Assembly (NCBI GenBank): GCA_000349905.1
Contig: KB722739.1
Span: forward strand, 431,593 to 495,592
DNA: 64,000 nucleotides
Source: Volvariella volvacea V23
Lineage: Eukaryota; Basidiomycota; Agaricomycetes; Agaricales; Pluteaceae
Direction of reading: 5' to 3'
In this document: positions 37,401 through 49,385 of the stretch, piece by piece
How positions within the stretch are numbered: position 1 is the first letter of the stretch
How the letters are laid out: each line of letters starts with the position of its first letter
Program-made: the position numbers and the translations under genes
Notes under the pieces: model-generated
Database searches by the model: none
Told to the model about the DNA's origin: nothing
The model's input: the letters and a program-made list of their open reading frames with translations, nothing else

Positions 37401-40400
37401 TTTGGATCGTGTGGTTCGGTCTGCTGCTGTGCCCCGAGTTTGACAAGGCGTGGTCGTTGAGCGAGTTGGAGCAGCATCAGGGGGATAACGATTATTGGGT
37501 CGCGATCCAGGGAAATGTCTATGACGTGTCGAATTTCGTGCATGGAGATCATAGTGATATTCTTGGCTCGCCTTCTAATGCTCCTGATTCGCTTGAACAA
37601 CTCGCTGGGAGGGATTTGACAGGGTATTTCCCGCCTCCGTTGGTGTTGGCGTGTCCTGAGCTGGTGACGGACGATAATTTGGACTTGTTGAGGGCTAATT
37701 TTACACCGGAGGTTCCGAGCGCGATGCATGTTAGTGGGAGGAGACAGTCGGCGCAGGGTACGCAGTTGAATAATGACAATTGGTATGTGGAGAGGTTTTT
37801 GCCGAAGATTAGGAAGTTTAGGAAGGGCCCGGTGGTGTACTCGAGAAAGTCGGTTAGGGTCGAGGCTGAGGATCCTGATCTTCGAAGGTTGGTTGTGCTT
37901 TTTTTGTTGATTTTGTGCGTGTGTTTTTGGCGGTGCTGATCACTTTTGTTGTAGAAATTGGGTTATCTGGGATAACAGCGTTTACGACCTCTCGGATTAT
38001 ATCTACACTCAGAGCTTTGCCCCGTCCAACGTGGAGCTTTTCAGCTGGCTTAATACTGACGTTGTGGACATCTTCAAGCAACGACTCGGACAGGACGTGA
38101 CAGAGGTCATGAATAACGTTCTCGATGGTTTAAGCGACCGAGAGCGCACGCTCAACGTCAATTGTCTCAAGAACGCGTTCTATATGGGCAATGTGGATTT
38201 CAGGCAGACGGCGAGATGTCAGACGCAGAATTATATCCTAATCAGTTTTTCGGCTATTTTGATGGCTTCGATGGTGCTCAAGTGTGAGTTTCTTTTCAAG
38301 CCTTTTCCCTCTTGCCGCTTTTCGGTTTGTTTGTGTTCTGCCGCCGGGTTCTTTGCCGCCTGCGCCTGCGGGAGCAAAAAAAGGGGACCCTTGTTTGATA
38401 ACCATCTGCTAACATCACATTTTTTTCACGTTTTCCCTTTTCACAGTCTTGGCTGCTCTCCAACTAGGGCCTAAGCGCCATCCCGAACTTCAGGACAAAT
38501 TCGTGCTGTGCCAAGTCCCGTGTTATACTGAAGGAGAAGACTCCCTCCGACGCACGATCGACTCCCTCGCTGCCCTCAATTATGATGACAAGCGGAAGCT
38601 GATCTTCATCATTTGCGACGGGAACATTATTGGAAGTGGAAATGATCGGACGACGCCGAGGATTGTGCTGGATATATTGGGTGTGGATCCAAAGGTGGAT
38701 CCGGAGCCGTTGTTGTTCAAGAGTGTTGGGGAGGGCTCAAAGGCGTTGAATTATGGAAAGATTTATTCGGGGTTGTATGAGTTTGAGGGGCACGTTGTTC
38801 CGTGGGTGTCTTCTTTTCTGTCGCGTGATGATTGATAGGAGTGTGCTAACGTTTTTCCGTTGTTTGGTTGTTTAGGTATATGGTCGTGGTGAAGGTTGGC
38901 AAACCGACTGAGAGAAGCAGACCTGGCAATCGAGGCAAACGAGATAGTCAGATTTTGTTGTTGCATTACCTCAACCGCGTGCATTTTGATGCTCCTATGT
39001 CGCCACTCGAGTTGGAAATCTACCATCAGATGAGGAACGTGATTGGTATCGATCCTGCATTCTACGAGTACATCTTCACTGTCGATGCCGATACGGTAAG
39101 CATCCCACCCCGTGCCCCGAGTGAATTGTCCAAGACACTCTTGCTGACGCACACATGTGTTGTAGACCGTTACACCTGACTCGCTGAACCGATTAGTGGC
39201 CTCATGCGCAGACGACTCGAGCATCATTGGTATTTGCGGCGAAACGAAGCTGGACAACCCCGAGGCATCGTGGTGGACCATGATCCAAGTGTACGAATAC
39301 TACATCTCCCACCACCTCTCCAAGGCCTTTGAGTCTCTCTTCGGCTCCGTCACTTGTTTGCCCGGTTGTTTCTCTCTCTACCGTATCCGCACAGCAGACA
39401 AGGGACGGCCCATCATCATCTCCAACCGTGTGATTGATGAATATGCGGAACCCAACGTTGACACGCTGCACAAGAAGAACCTGTTCTCGCTCGGTGAGGA
39501 TCGGTTCTTGACGACGCTGTTGATGAAGCATTTCCCGACGTTCAAGACCAAGTTTATTCCTGATGCGGTGGCGCACACGATGGCACCCGAGTCGTGGAGG
39601 GTGTTGTTCTCCCAGAGGCGTCGGTGGATCAACTCGACGGTGCATAATTTGTGCGAGTTGGTGCTGTTGCCAGAGTTGTTTGGGTTCTGCTGTTTCTCGA
39701 TGAGGTTCTTTGTGTTTATTGATTTGCTGTCGACTTTGGTGAGTAGGATGGTGTTTTGTATGGTGGTGGCTGATAGCTGATGTGCTTGGTCGTGAAGATC
39801 TTGCCGTCTACGGTCGTCTATTTGGTCTACCTTATCGTCACAGTCTCCGTTGGAAATCGACCGTTCCCCATGCTTGCGATTATCATGTTGTCCGTCGTTT
39901 ATGGTCTCCAGGTTGGTTTGATCACTCGAGAGATTACGAAGATTTTAACCTCGTTTATTAGGCCTTTATCTTTATCATCAAACGAGAGTTCATGCTCGTC
40001 GGCTGGATGGTTGTTTATATTGCCTCGTACGTCTTTCCGTATCTCTGGGCACTCATTGATGGCTAAAAACCACCGTGCAGATATCCAGTTTACAGCTTTT
40101 TCTTGCCCATCTATTCCTTCTGGTGCATGGACGAGTTCAGTTGGGGTAACACCCGTCTCGTCGTAGGTGAGGGTAAGGACAAGAAGGTCATCGTGAACGA
40201 GGACGAGAAGTTCGACGAGTCGATGATTCCTCTCAAGAAGTTCAGCGGTACGTATACTTGAGAGTCTGAGTCCCTTGTTGCTTATTTCTATTTTACAGAA
40301 TACGAAGCCGAGGCTTGGGATACTGCATCTCGTCATTCGGATGAGACTGGTATCAGCGGCAGCAAGGCTCGTTCTCGATCACACGCCCCACGCTCGCGTG

Positions 40401-41152
40401 CAGAGTCCCCTCATAGCTATCATAACGCATCTCAGGCAGGCGATTATTACCGCGATACCAATATTACCCAAAAGTCTCAGCATTCGAGGATGGGCGGAAG
40501 CCAGTTGTCCCATAGCAACCTCTCCCAGCATCAGATGCAGACTGTAGCACCACCAATGTCTCAGTTCGGTCCTCCTCAGCTTCCGTTCATGCCATTTGGT
40601 GGCGGTCCTCCTTCCGTTACCGGTTCTGAATTTGGTCAATTGCCGATGGCTATGCCTATGGGGTATCAAAACACGGGTAGTGTATATGGAATGATGCCTC
40701 CTGGTGCAAGGAACACGATGATGTCCATGAATATGAATATGTTGACCGGTAGCTTCGGAGGATCTCAAGCTGGTGGTATGGGCGGGGTACCCCCTTCATT
40801 ACCTCCTGCTGGGACCCCGGGGGATGCAAGACCGATGTCGACGTTCTCGATGGCGACAACGGTTAATTTGTTTGCTGGGCCGAGTACGAACCCGAACCCA
40901 ACGGACGACGAGCTGTTCACCGCCCTTAGAAATTACCTCAGCACACAAGATCTTATGACTGTTACGAAGAAGTAAGTGTTCTAATTGTCTTGGCGTTCAT
41001 TTTAGGTCATTGACGGTTGGTGACTTCAATTTTTCTTTTGCATATGCAGAACCGCACGGGAGGCCATTGCGGCCAAGTTCCCCAAGGCGGATCTCACATC
41101 GAAGAAAGAATTCTTGAACCAATCCATCGACAAGATTCTCTCCGAATCATAG
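34449..41152 (+). CDS. Chitin synthase with myosin motor-like domain (class V/VII group)
   Basis: Membrane glycosyltransferase that makes cell-wall chitin from UDP-GlcNAc. Eleven exons sum to 5997 nt, 1998 residues. Residues ~30-780 are a myosin motor-like domain: [11 protein letters not shown]-loop [14 protein letters not shown] switch-like [10 protein letters not shown], and RPNDSGS. Then membrane helices ([30 protein letters not shown]), a cytochrome-b5-like fold ([17 protein letters not shown]), and the catalytic domain with [27 protein letters not shown] and QRRRWINST, followed by several helices. The C-terminus after a Gly/Met/Pro-rich linker is a DEK-type domain ([13 protein letters not shown] to [13 protein letters not shown]). 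All expected motifs are present and all phases close. The P-loop GITGSGKS differs from the GESGAGKT of true myosins, which I recall as normal for this family in Agaricomycetes; motor activity is doubtful. Confidence 0.96.
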
Positions 41153-44100
41153 ACTTTCGTTTCTATTATTCTCCTCTCCCTCAGTTGCATCCCCTCACTA
41201 CTATATCTCAATTACACAATCTTTGGTTTGTTGTCGGTCAATCCTTTGCCTAATCATATCTTGTCAGGACTTTTTTCTCGTCTTCTCAGAACACTACGCA
41301 CTGCATATCCTACCATCATGCCCGGGTTTTACGCCACTCTGATCCACGTACATAGATACCTCTCCCCACCGCACGTCCCTCTTACCCACAACAGACACGA
41401 TACTCATTCCTTTCCGATCTGACTCTCGCTTTGGTAATTGTCCAGCTACGTTGAATACGGACTTTAATCTCTCTCATTATAAAACATTTCGGTCATGTAG
41501 GGCAGCTTCCATGGACTTATTTAATTGCCATATCCGGTTTTTGTTGATACAACCTGTCTTTAAAATTGTGTCGCCGCTCATGTGAGGGATTGTCAGGGTC
41601 GCGTCGGCTAGATCAAACCGCGGCAACGCCACAATGGCTTGTGATAAGTTTGGAGCTTCAAACTGTGATCAAAGCGTCCCTCTCCCTCTTTCTTCGTCAC
41701 CGGAAGTTTATAACTTACGCCCTTTGCGCGCAGCAGCTCCAGTGGAGCTTAACGCAGCTTGAAATGCTCCGTTGGGCACTCTAACTGGGGTGAGTGGTTC
41801 GCCGTAGCTACAAGTTGAACAAGCGCTCAATTTTCATCAATCAATCGTACAAGCTTCTTTCCCCAGTGGACTTTCCAAAAACGCGGAATAGTTTGTGTTA
41901 TTATCGGAGCTCCGTCGACAACTTTTCCACATTCATTTTCTTGCCCTGAATTGTCAACAGGAAAAAAGTCAGCTGCCTTTGGCGAGGCGAGGGCGAGCGA
42001 GAACCCCTCCGAAAAAGGACAGAATCTGGCGAAAAGCGCTCTGCCTCGCAGGTCTTTTTTTCTGGCCGTGAATTTCTAGGCTGGTTCTGCAACCGAACAA
42101 CGTCATTCAAGTGTGCATTGTATTTGTATTCTGCCCACGCCCATCTGACCTATCACGGTAATTAAAAGAAGCCACTGGCATGGGCCATGAGTGTGGGTCC
42201 TTCGCGGTGATTTGCTTCCTTCAATTCAACCCCCTCAACCCCAAGTGATCATATCAGCATCAAAACGACAAATATAGCCCCAACAACACGTTTTTTGAGA
42301 GAAGAAACCCCTTCACACCCCCAACTAACTTGAATTGGACTCGGAATGGGACTAGGCCCTCCATGGAATAACAACGTCACCACCTTAGGATGGAGAGGAT
42401 CCCGTTCATTTGATTGGATGGTTGGGTAATGTGCTGATGGACGAGTGGGATGAGAAAAGTGGATACTTTAGTGAGTAATGATGCCGATTCAGCGGAAAGC
42501 CAGATATAACCTAATCCGTGGAAGCTGTTGTGCTCATACACGTTGACCTTATGCGTCTCTTTAGAAGATCGTTAAATCCGAGCAGTTGGCGCCCCGCAAT
42601 CGGCTTGTAGGGCATACAATAGAGATGCTTGGTGACCAACGAAGAGGGTGAAATTGCCTTTACTTCTTTGGATATCTCTTGGCCTTTGTTCTTCGTTCTG
42701 GCTTTGTTCCTTACCCTGGATCCGGTCACGGAAGTTGAGGCTGTCCGAGCGCTGAATGGATGAGCGTATCGTTATGGCCTCGAGTGAGATAGTAGGTAAG
42801 TACTTTTCCTCGGCTGGGCGATCCACTTTTCGCCTATTGATTGACTGCGATTTTGGAAGGCTTGACGACGAGAACGGCGTGCATTGGGTTGGCTCGATCT
42901 CACGTCTATCGATTGTTCATACTCCGCGCTTCACGTACTGCCTTTTTATTGGGGGTAAAGGGCCAGATGCTGTCCAGGAGATAACTGGAGAAGTGTTCGC
43001 TTGACCAATGATGCGCAAAAACGTGCATAACTTACCAGGGCTATGATCGAGGCCTAGCCCTAGCTGGTCGACATTGCTGTGTACATGGCCGTGTACGTGA
43101 AGTTGTTTCCCCATCGTCGACCTTTGGAGCTTTTGTTGGCTCGTGGTCTAGTTCGGGGTAGTCACCACCCTCAATGTCACCGACGATCTAAACCCTAGCA
43201 ACAAAAGATGCGAGTACTCCACTCTAAGTCAAACATAGCCTCCCGCAGGCAATTCATCCTGTGTTTCATCGACTCCAAAGAGCATCCCTTTTTCCGCCAT
43301 GTAAGTAAGCACACCCCTCCGCAGGGCATCGCCCTACCGTACTATTCCACTAAAGTGCCAGAGACAGCACTCCGTCAGATGGACAGAGATAAACGCCACA
43401 CTAGCATGGGATTGCCATACGTCAGAAGCTATGAAATTGTTGACATGAGAACTTCAGTGACAATACTCACGCTTCCTGATGGGGACCACATCGTCTCCTT
43501 TCAACTCAATACATTCCGACGTCCAAATGTATTCCGTGCACATGACACATCTCATCAATTAAATTCTCGCCACACATACATCGTCTCCCGACCACCAGAT
43601 GGCTCCTTTCAAACAGGGACTATATATCTCCTGTACAGTGTTGTTATCCTTCGCTACGGGCGAGGCTTGGCAAACGGCTTCTCACGTTTTCCGCCATCCT
43701 GCGGATGCTGTTGACTCCTGTGTTTACGCTGGATGGTGTGCAGCTTTGCAAATTTGTATTCGGACATTACATGCGAGCCAGTGCTCTCACCTTCTAAAAA
43801 AATCTCCCTACGCCATTCTCCACCAGTGTCTCACTCTCCGTCTTCGGATTTTAGCACATTCCTTGCAAGGTAGATAAAAAAGTCCAACGTGATCCGTCCA
43901 CGACCACTGGCACAATTGCGCATGTGGTACCCTTGTCGTGATCAGATTTCTCCGGGATCTGCGCTCCTAGCACAAATAGTAACTCAAACCAGGTTCTGCG
44001 GACTGTACTTGCAATGCCAAGACCTTGACTTTGTTCGGCATCGCACTGCAGCTAGCAGCTCGTAGTATGCTATTAGTCCCGTTGGTTCTCGTGCCTCGAG

Positions 44101-44864
44101 CTAGTGGATCAATGCGTATTTTTACATGTTCGGCACCTTGTTCGCAGACCTAGAGCCAGAGCCAGAGCCAGAGCCTTACCCTGCCCCGAGAAGCCATTGG
44201 GCCTAAGTTATCGGGGTATGACTGAATGGAACCCGAACCCATTTCAAAGACTGACTGTTTTAGCTTGTTTGACTCATCGACCGACGGGAGCGATGGAGGC
44301 AGGCATACGCGTCGCTATTACACATCCCCCGAGGGCTTACGTTAAGAAGAAGATTTCGAGTTGGTTGGCATGTATTGCATTGTATTCAGTGACAATGACT
44401 AGAGAAGGGTAGATACTAACTACACTAGATGCGATGAACAGATTGGGAGTATTGATGGTGATGATGGATGAGCGACCAAGACGGATTGTCTAATATCTAA
44501 CTGCCAGAGTGGAGCCTACAGTAAGGAAATTACAGGTCGGAGTAAGTACGTATGGTAGCAATGGGAACAGTAACGTAATGAAAAGCATAGACCTATCCTG
44601 CCCATAACACAAACACACATATAGCTAACAATAAGTACACATTTGACAGGAATTATAGGGACCACTATCGTGAACTACGATGAGCCCAAGTGAATACTCT
44701 ACGTCAATATAAACACTACAAGGCAATGAATGTTATCGATAATGCATGCAGAAAGCAATAACACAGAGCCGTCCTCAAAACAAATGAACGACAATGAAGA
44801 CCAGAGAGACTCACTCGATAAACCAAAAAATAAGAACGAAAAAGTCAAACTCATAGATGCCACT
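41153..44864. other. Gene-poor interval between chitin synthase and GATA factor
   Basis: No supportable gene. Open frames of up to 168 codons (43208-43714) have no domain. A 92-codon frame at 43599-43877 starts with ATG and a hydrophobic N-terminus but is only a weak candidate for a small secreted protein. The last ~450 bases are probably the 3' UTR of the GATA gene. A short hexanucleotide repeat lies at 44152-44176. Confidence 0.5.
44152..44176 (+). repeat. Hexanucleotide microsatellite (AGAGCC)4
   Basis: Four tandem copies of AGAGCC in a non-coding interval. Confidence 0.85.
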
Positions 44865-47365
44865 CTATTTAATCCGAGCCACCGGCCCAGTCGAATCCGC
44901 CAGCAAAACCTGGCTCGTCTTGACATTGACATTCCCACTAGCACTCGAGGCGTTGACATTGTTCGAATGCCGACTCCTAGGCTTGGGTTTTCTCCTCCTC
45001 AACGTCAACGGTCTCGGGATACCCCTCAACCTCAGATAAACCCCACATGCGTTGCACAGCTGCGCGCCCTCAGGGCTCCTCCGCCACACCGAAGTGTATC
45101 TCGCAGAACAATGGCTGCACGTTGGCCCATTGTTCGAGCCACCTCCATTCCCCGCTGACCCTGAGCCTCCATCGCTTCCCGGACCACTGGGGAGCTCGTC
45201 GTCGTCTAGGAGTTCTTCGGCATCCGCATCGATGAGCTCTTGGGGACGCCATTTGTGTCTCTGTTGGAGATAAAGCCCACAGGCGTTGCACAGGGGCTTG
45301 AGCGTCGTCGGCTCGCGACGCCAGAGGGGGGTAGAAGTCGCTTTGCAATGCGAGCATTCTTTTTTGGTTTCCGGGCGGATGCTCTCCGCGCTACGCGGGC
45401 GAGTGTACGGAGTGGGTGTCTGTGTGTGCGTTGAAGAGGTTTGAGAGTGGCTTTTGGTGTGGTGTGCAATGTCCCTTGAGGATCGGGTGGGATAGGTCGA
45501 GTTGGGAGGCAACGAGGAAGAGAGCAGAGGTAGAGAATGGCTAATCGGTGAAGGCGTGGTGGTCGCAATGGAAGACGAAATCGAAGACGAGCTGCCGTGA
45601 CCAGTCAATTTACTAGATCCTTGCAGGGACATATTATAGCCGAGCGAAGCAGCAGAAGCAGCAGACGAAGCAACGTTTCCACTTGAAGGAATATGTTCGG
45701 TCGGAAGGAGTAACGAAGCACCCGATCCTGCACCCGAACCCGAATTTGAATGCGCATGCGAATGCGGGTGATTAACCGAAAAATGGGCGGGGCCTATGAG
45801 GTTTTGATGATGTGAGTGTGGGCGGGAGTGAGGGTGGTGATGGGCGTGGGGGTTGTAATGATGCGGGGTTGGCGCGGTGCCAGTTGGGGATGTGGAGGTC
45901 GAAGACGAAGATGTGGCAGTTGTGGGAGTCCAAGGCGAGCTCAAGGAGTACCTGAATTCGTCAAAGTACGGAGGGTCCCACGATGTCGATATGGAGGGGG
46001 CAGGAATAGAAACAGCGGCGCTGGTGGTGGGAACCGACATGCCTGGACTCGTGGTGTTATTCGGGTGGAAGGCGGACTTGTGCGTGCCCGTCATGGCGTG
46101 TGCCCTTCTCATATTCATATCGTGTACAGCTGTGACGTCTCTGTCGGAAGATGAGGAAGAATCCGAGGCCTGAGAGAACTGCCGGTGGAATGAACCACGC
46201 CCGTCCCTCCATCCACCACTCCCCACACTCGATGAAGCTGAATACGTCGAATAATCCAACGGAGCAAGAGTCGGCGTCGGCGGTTGCTGGATCTTCACAC
46301 TAATCGCGCTCCCCAGTCCATTCCCATCCATCGGCCCGCTAGGCGCCATCATATTGTCGTCTTCGTGCTGCTGGATTCGAATGACGAGGTTGTGGGGATT
46401 GGAAGTGGGAGTGGTGGATCCAGTACTGGTGCCAACACCGGTACCGACGCCGGCACTGGTGTGACTGGCGCCATGTTCAGGTCCGGGAGCTTGTTCGCTT
46501 CGGATGTTGGACCATCCCGGCTGGTGCTGCTGTTGTTGTTGAACCAGCAGCGATCGAGGTCGATGATCTTGATGCTCCACCGGCAAAGTTTGCGTCGTTC
46601 TCAGCGAAGAAGCGGAGGAATGGTGATGACGAAATGTCTGCGTATGCGTATGAGCGCGGGCGGGGAGAAGCCGAGTGTGTCGGGGATTCAAGACGGCGGT
46701 GAGGATGCGAAATATTGGGAACAATAGAAGCACTGGTACTTACGTCTGGTGGGGTAGTACTGGTTCCAGGACCGCTGGAAGGGTAGCTGGTAGTGCTGTA
46801 CTGGTGCTGCGCTCCCCAACTCCACTGAGGAGACTGGGATTTCAAATTGGTATTCCCATTACTGGTGCTCCCGTTGTTCGCGGTCGTGGTGCTTGTCGAA
46901 TTGGTAGCATGATACATGCCAAGATAGCCAAGCTCTGGAGCTGAAAATCTCCTCTGAACAGCATCTACTCCACCACAAAAAAACAAAAACGAGAGTTTAC
47001 CACCCCATAGAATTTGTCATGAATCATTCGCGTCGGAATGATGGAGGATGCAGACGTAGCGTGGATTTCGAGTGTTATGGAGGGTGAAGGGGGGAAGGAA
47101 GGTGAGGGGAGGCAATGTGTGAGAGCGGAAAAGTGTACTTACAATCACCAAAATCTTCTTCCATTGGTGGAGGCGATAATGTCAGCAACGATGACCAGTC
47201 TGGCAACGGAATTGTCGCAGAGGCAGAGTGAGGGGCGAGGTGTGCAGTTGACGGAGAGTCGTTGAAGATATTGGCGATGGTGGTGGTTGTAACTGTATTC
47301 CGGGGTTTGGAAGTAAGATTTCCCCGACGCGAAATAGCTATGGTAGGTTCGGAGAAGTGGCTCAT
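44865..47365 (-). CDS. GATA-type transcription factor with two fingers
   Basis: Nuclear DNA-binding protein, 738 residues in three exons (47365-47143, 46964-46744, 46637-44865) that sum to 2217 nt. The first ~560 residues are Ser/Thr/His/Pro-rich and probably disordered, with several Gln and His runs. Two GATA fingers sit near the C-terminus. Finger 1 is CSHC...CNAC with an 18-residue loop, STPLWRREP, then GLYLQQRHKWRPQE. Finger 2 is CSHC...CNAC with a 17-residue loop, TSVWRRSPEG, then GVYLRLRGIPRPLTL and a basic tail RRRKPKPRSRH. The fingers are separated by a short acidic and Gly/Ser linker. There is no Cys-rich segment between them, so it is not an obvious siderophore repressor (SRE/Fep1 type). 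The role (nitrogen, light or development) cannot be told. The ATG was chosen because a TATA-like box lies ~105 bp upstream; an in-frame ATG at 47614 lies before that box. Confidence 0.9.
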
Positions 47366-47466
47366 CTGTGTGTGGACAGACGGGTGCTGCTTGTAATGAG
47401 AGGGACGAGAGGGAAAACTACACGTGCCCCAACACTCGAAGATTCCGGCCACCAAAGTGGGACTGT

Positions 47467-47477
47467 CTTTATATATA
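47467..47477 (-). promoter_or_regulatory. TATA box of the GATA factor gene
   Basis: TATATATAAAG on the minus strand, 102-112 bp before the chosen ATG at 47365. This is a good match to a TATA element and supports that start over the longer frame beginning at 47614. Confidence 0.55.
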
Positions 47478-49257
47478 CGAACCCGAGGAATGAATGAAGA
47501 AGAGAGGAGAGGGGGGATGAGATGGGGATCGAGCTGTGTGATTGGATCGTCTCCCGAGTAAGGATTACGACCTCGTTTTGATTGCGGATTGGTAAATGAT
47601 GTGAGTGAGGTCACCAGTATTGGCAGTGGAGAGGACCCGAGATATAATGATTGAATCTCGTGAGGGTCCCCCCGAGCGGCGTGTCAATAAGCGTTTATAG
47701 ACTTCTAATGGAATTTGAGGATTGTTTAACAAGAGCTGAGAAATCAGAAGAGCGAAGGGCTGGAGGAGGAAGACTCGACCCAGTTGGGGAGTTTGAGGGC
47801 ACCTTGTTATGTATGTATGAATGTGGCGTTCTGTTTGTCTTTCCCTTCCTCTCAGCTTTCATTTATTACACTTGGTCCTTCTGCACCGAAGCACGAAGCT
47901 TCTCTTTTGATGGAACCTGACTCTGACTATTTCCTGATGGCCTTGAACCTCTGGGCGCCCATTTGTATTATGAAAATGTTGCACTCTCGAAGGAGATAAC
48001 TCGACTTCCTCTTCTGCCCCTCCCCTGACGTAATTGTAATTGTGACCACTGTTATGCACGACACCGAACCACTCGGGTTCATTCCTATTTGACAGTGCCC
48101 TACGCGAAGCTTCCAAAAGGCGCTGAGATCCGGTGCAACGAGCAGAATATCAGCTGCAATCTGGCAAAATGAGTATCGCCCTGTGAGCTAAAGTCAGTTC
48201 TGCGCAGGGTAACTCGACACGTGAAAGTCAATGGCGACAAGGCTGTGAAGGCGCAACGCGATAAAGGAAAAGGTTTCGTGGGATTGTTGCAATTGCGCTT
48301 GGAGAAACGATGGGGCGTGGGGACGTGGTCTTGTCGAATTGTTCAGTTTTTTTGCCGGGGATCATGGTGGTTTACTTTGTTGATCTAAATTAGTCTCTGA
48401 GGCTGCGTCAGATCGACATGAGGTATCATCCCCGTTAGCAACGGGGTCATCAATCCATGTAGCCATTGTGGAATGAAAGGCTGGGGATCGAAATGGAATG
48501 GGTGACGGGCGGACGAGCGGGTATCTTTGGCAACCGCCCCAGAGTTAGATGAGAGGAGCAGAGGATGAGTCACTACCCGACCTGCATCTGATTCGTAGCA
48601 CTCAACCTCCTTTCACCTTGGCCTCGACCGAGCTGCGCAATGCAGTCTCCGTAGCAGGCATGAGGTGGAACGGTGCCTGTGTTAAAAACAGAGGGTGGAG
48701 TGGACGAATCGAGGAAGCTATGGCATCTGCACCCGGGTGACTTCTGTGAGCGTGTACCTTGTCGTGTTGAAATAGAGAGAAATCCACATCATTTGATTCA
48801 GTGATTGTCAAATGTCAGTAGCGCAATACCTCTGGACGTATGGAGATAGCAGTCGGGCCGCACGATCTCCCCCAAAGTACCCTCGGATTCAGCCGCAGTC
48901 CGTCTTATCGCGGCCAATTATCGTTCATACCCTGTATTCCCATGACCATTGCGATGGACATGGCTGATGAACGCGTAGTCAAAAACCGTGAGAATGCCGC
49001 TTCAGCAGAGCGGCCCAGTGAACCAAATGCGAAAATTGGGTAAGTGCTGGTGGCACATGCCTTATTGGAAGTTTAGTCACCGAATGGAGCGCGACGTGTC
49101 CACAGCCACCTAGCGGATTGTCAGGGTCAGAGCGTGTGTGGATATGTTTAAAAAGAACATCACCGCCACAAAGAGATGAGATTCAGCACAACCTGCCGTC
49201 AGCGCTGGGACGCGGGCGCTAAACATATTGCCCGGCGCCAAACATAACCACGCGATG

Positions 49258-49265
49258 TGACGTCA
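49258..49265. promoter_or_regulatory. TGACGTCA palindrome (CRE/bZIP site) before lunapark gene
   Basis: A perfect TGACGTCA octamer lies ~120 bp upstream of the lunapark ATG, and a related GACACGTC is about 35 bp further on. Such sites bind CREB/ATF or Hac1-type bZIP factors in fungi. Since the gene product shapes the ER, control by the unfolded-protein response is a possible inference. Confidence 0.45.
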
Positions 49266-49385
49266 CGAGGTACGGAATTGGCTGCGATGCTGTGACACGT
49301 CACTGAACTGCACTTGGCCACCGACTCTGATTCCGGATTTCTTGCTCTTTTTCTCTTGTTTCATAACACATCTGCACTCCTTTGA

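Larger units (their letters stand above)
47366..49385. other. Divergent intergenic region, GATA factor / lunapark
   Basis: Two kilobases between the start codons of the two genes. It holds the GATA gene's core promoter on the left and the lunapark promoter on the right. No gene recognised between them. Confidence 0.6.

Noticed and set aside
47075..47614. Longer N-terminus for the GATA factor starting at 47614
   Set aside because: It would place the TATA-like box inside the coding sequence, and the extra residues show no conserved feature.
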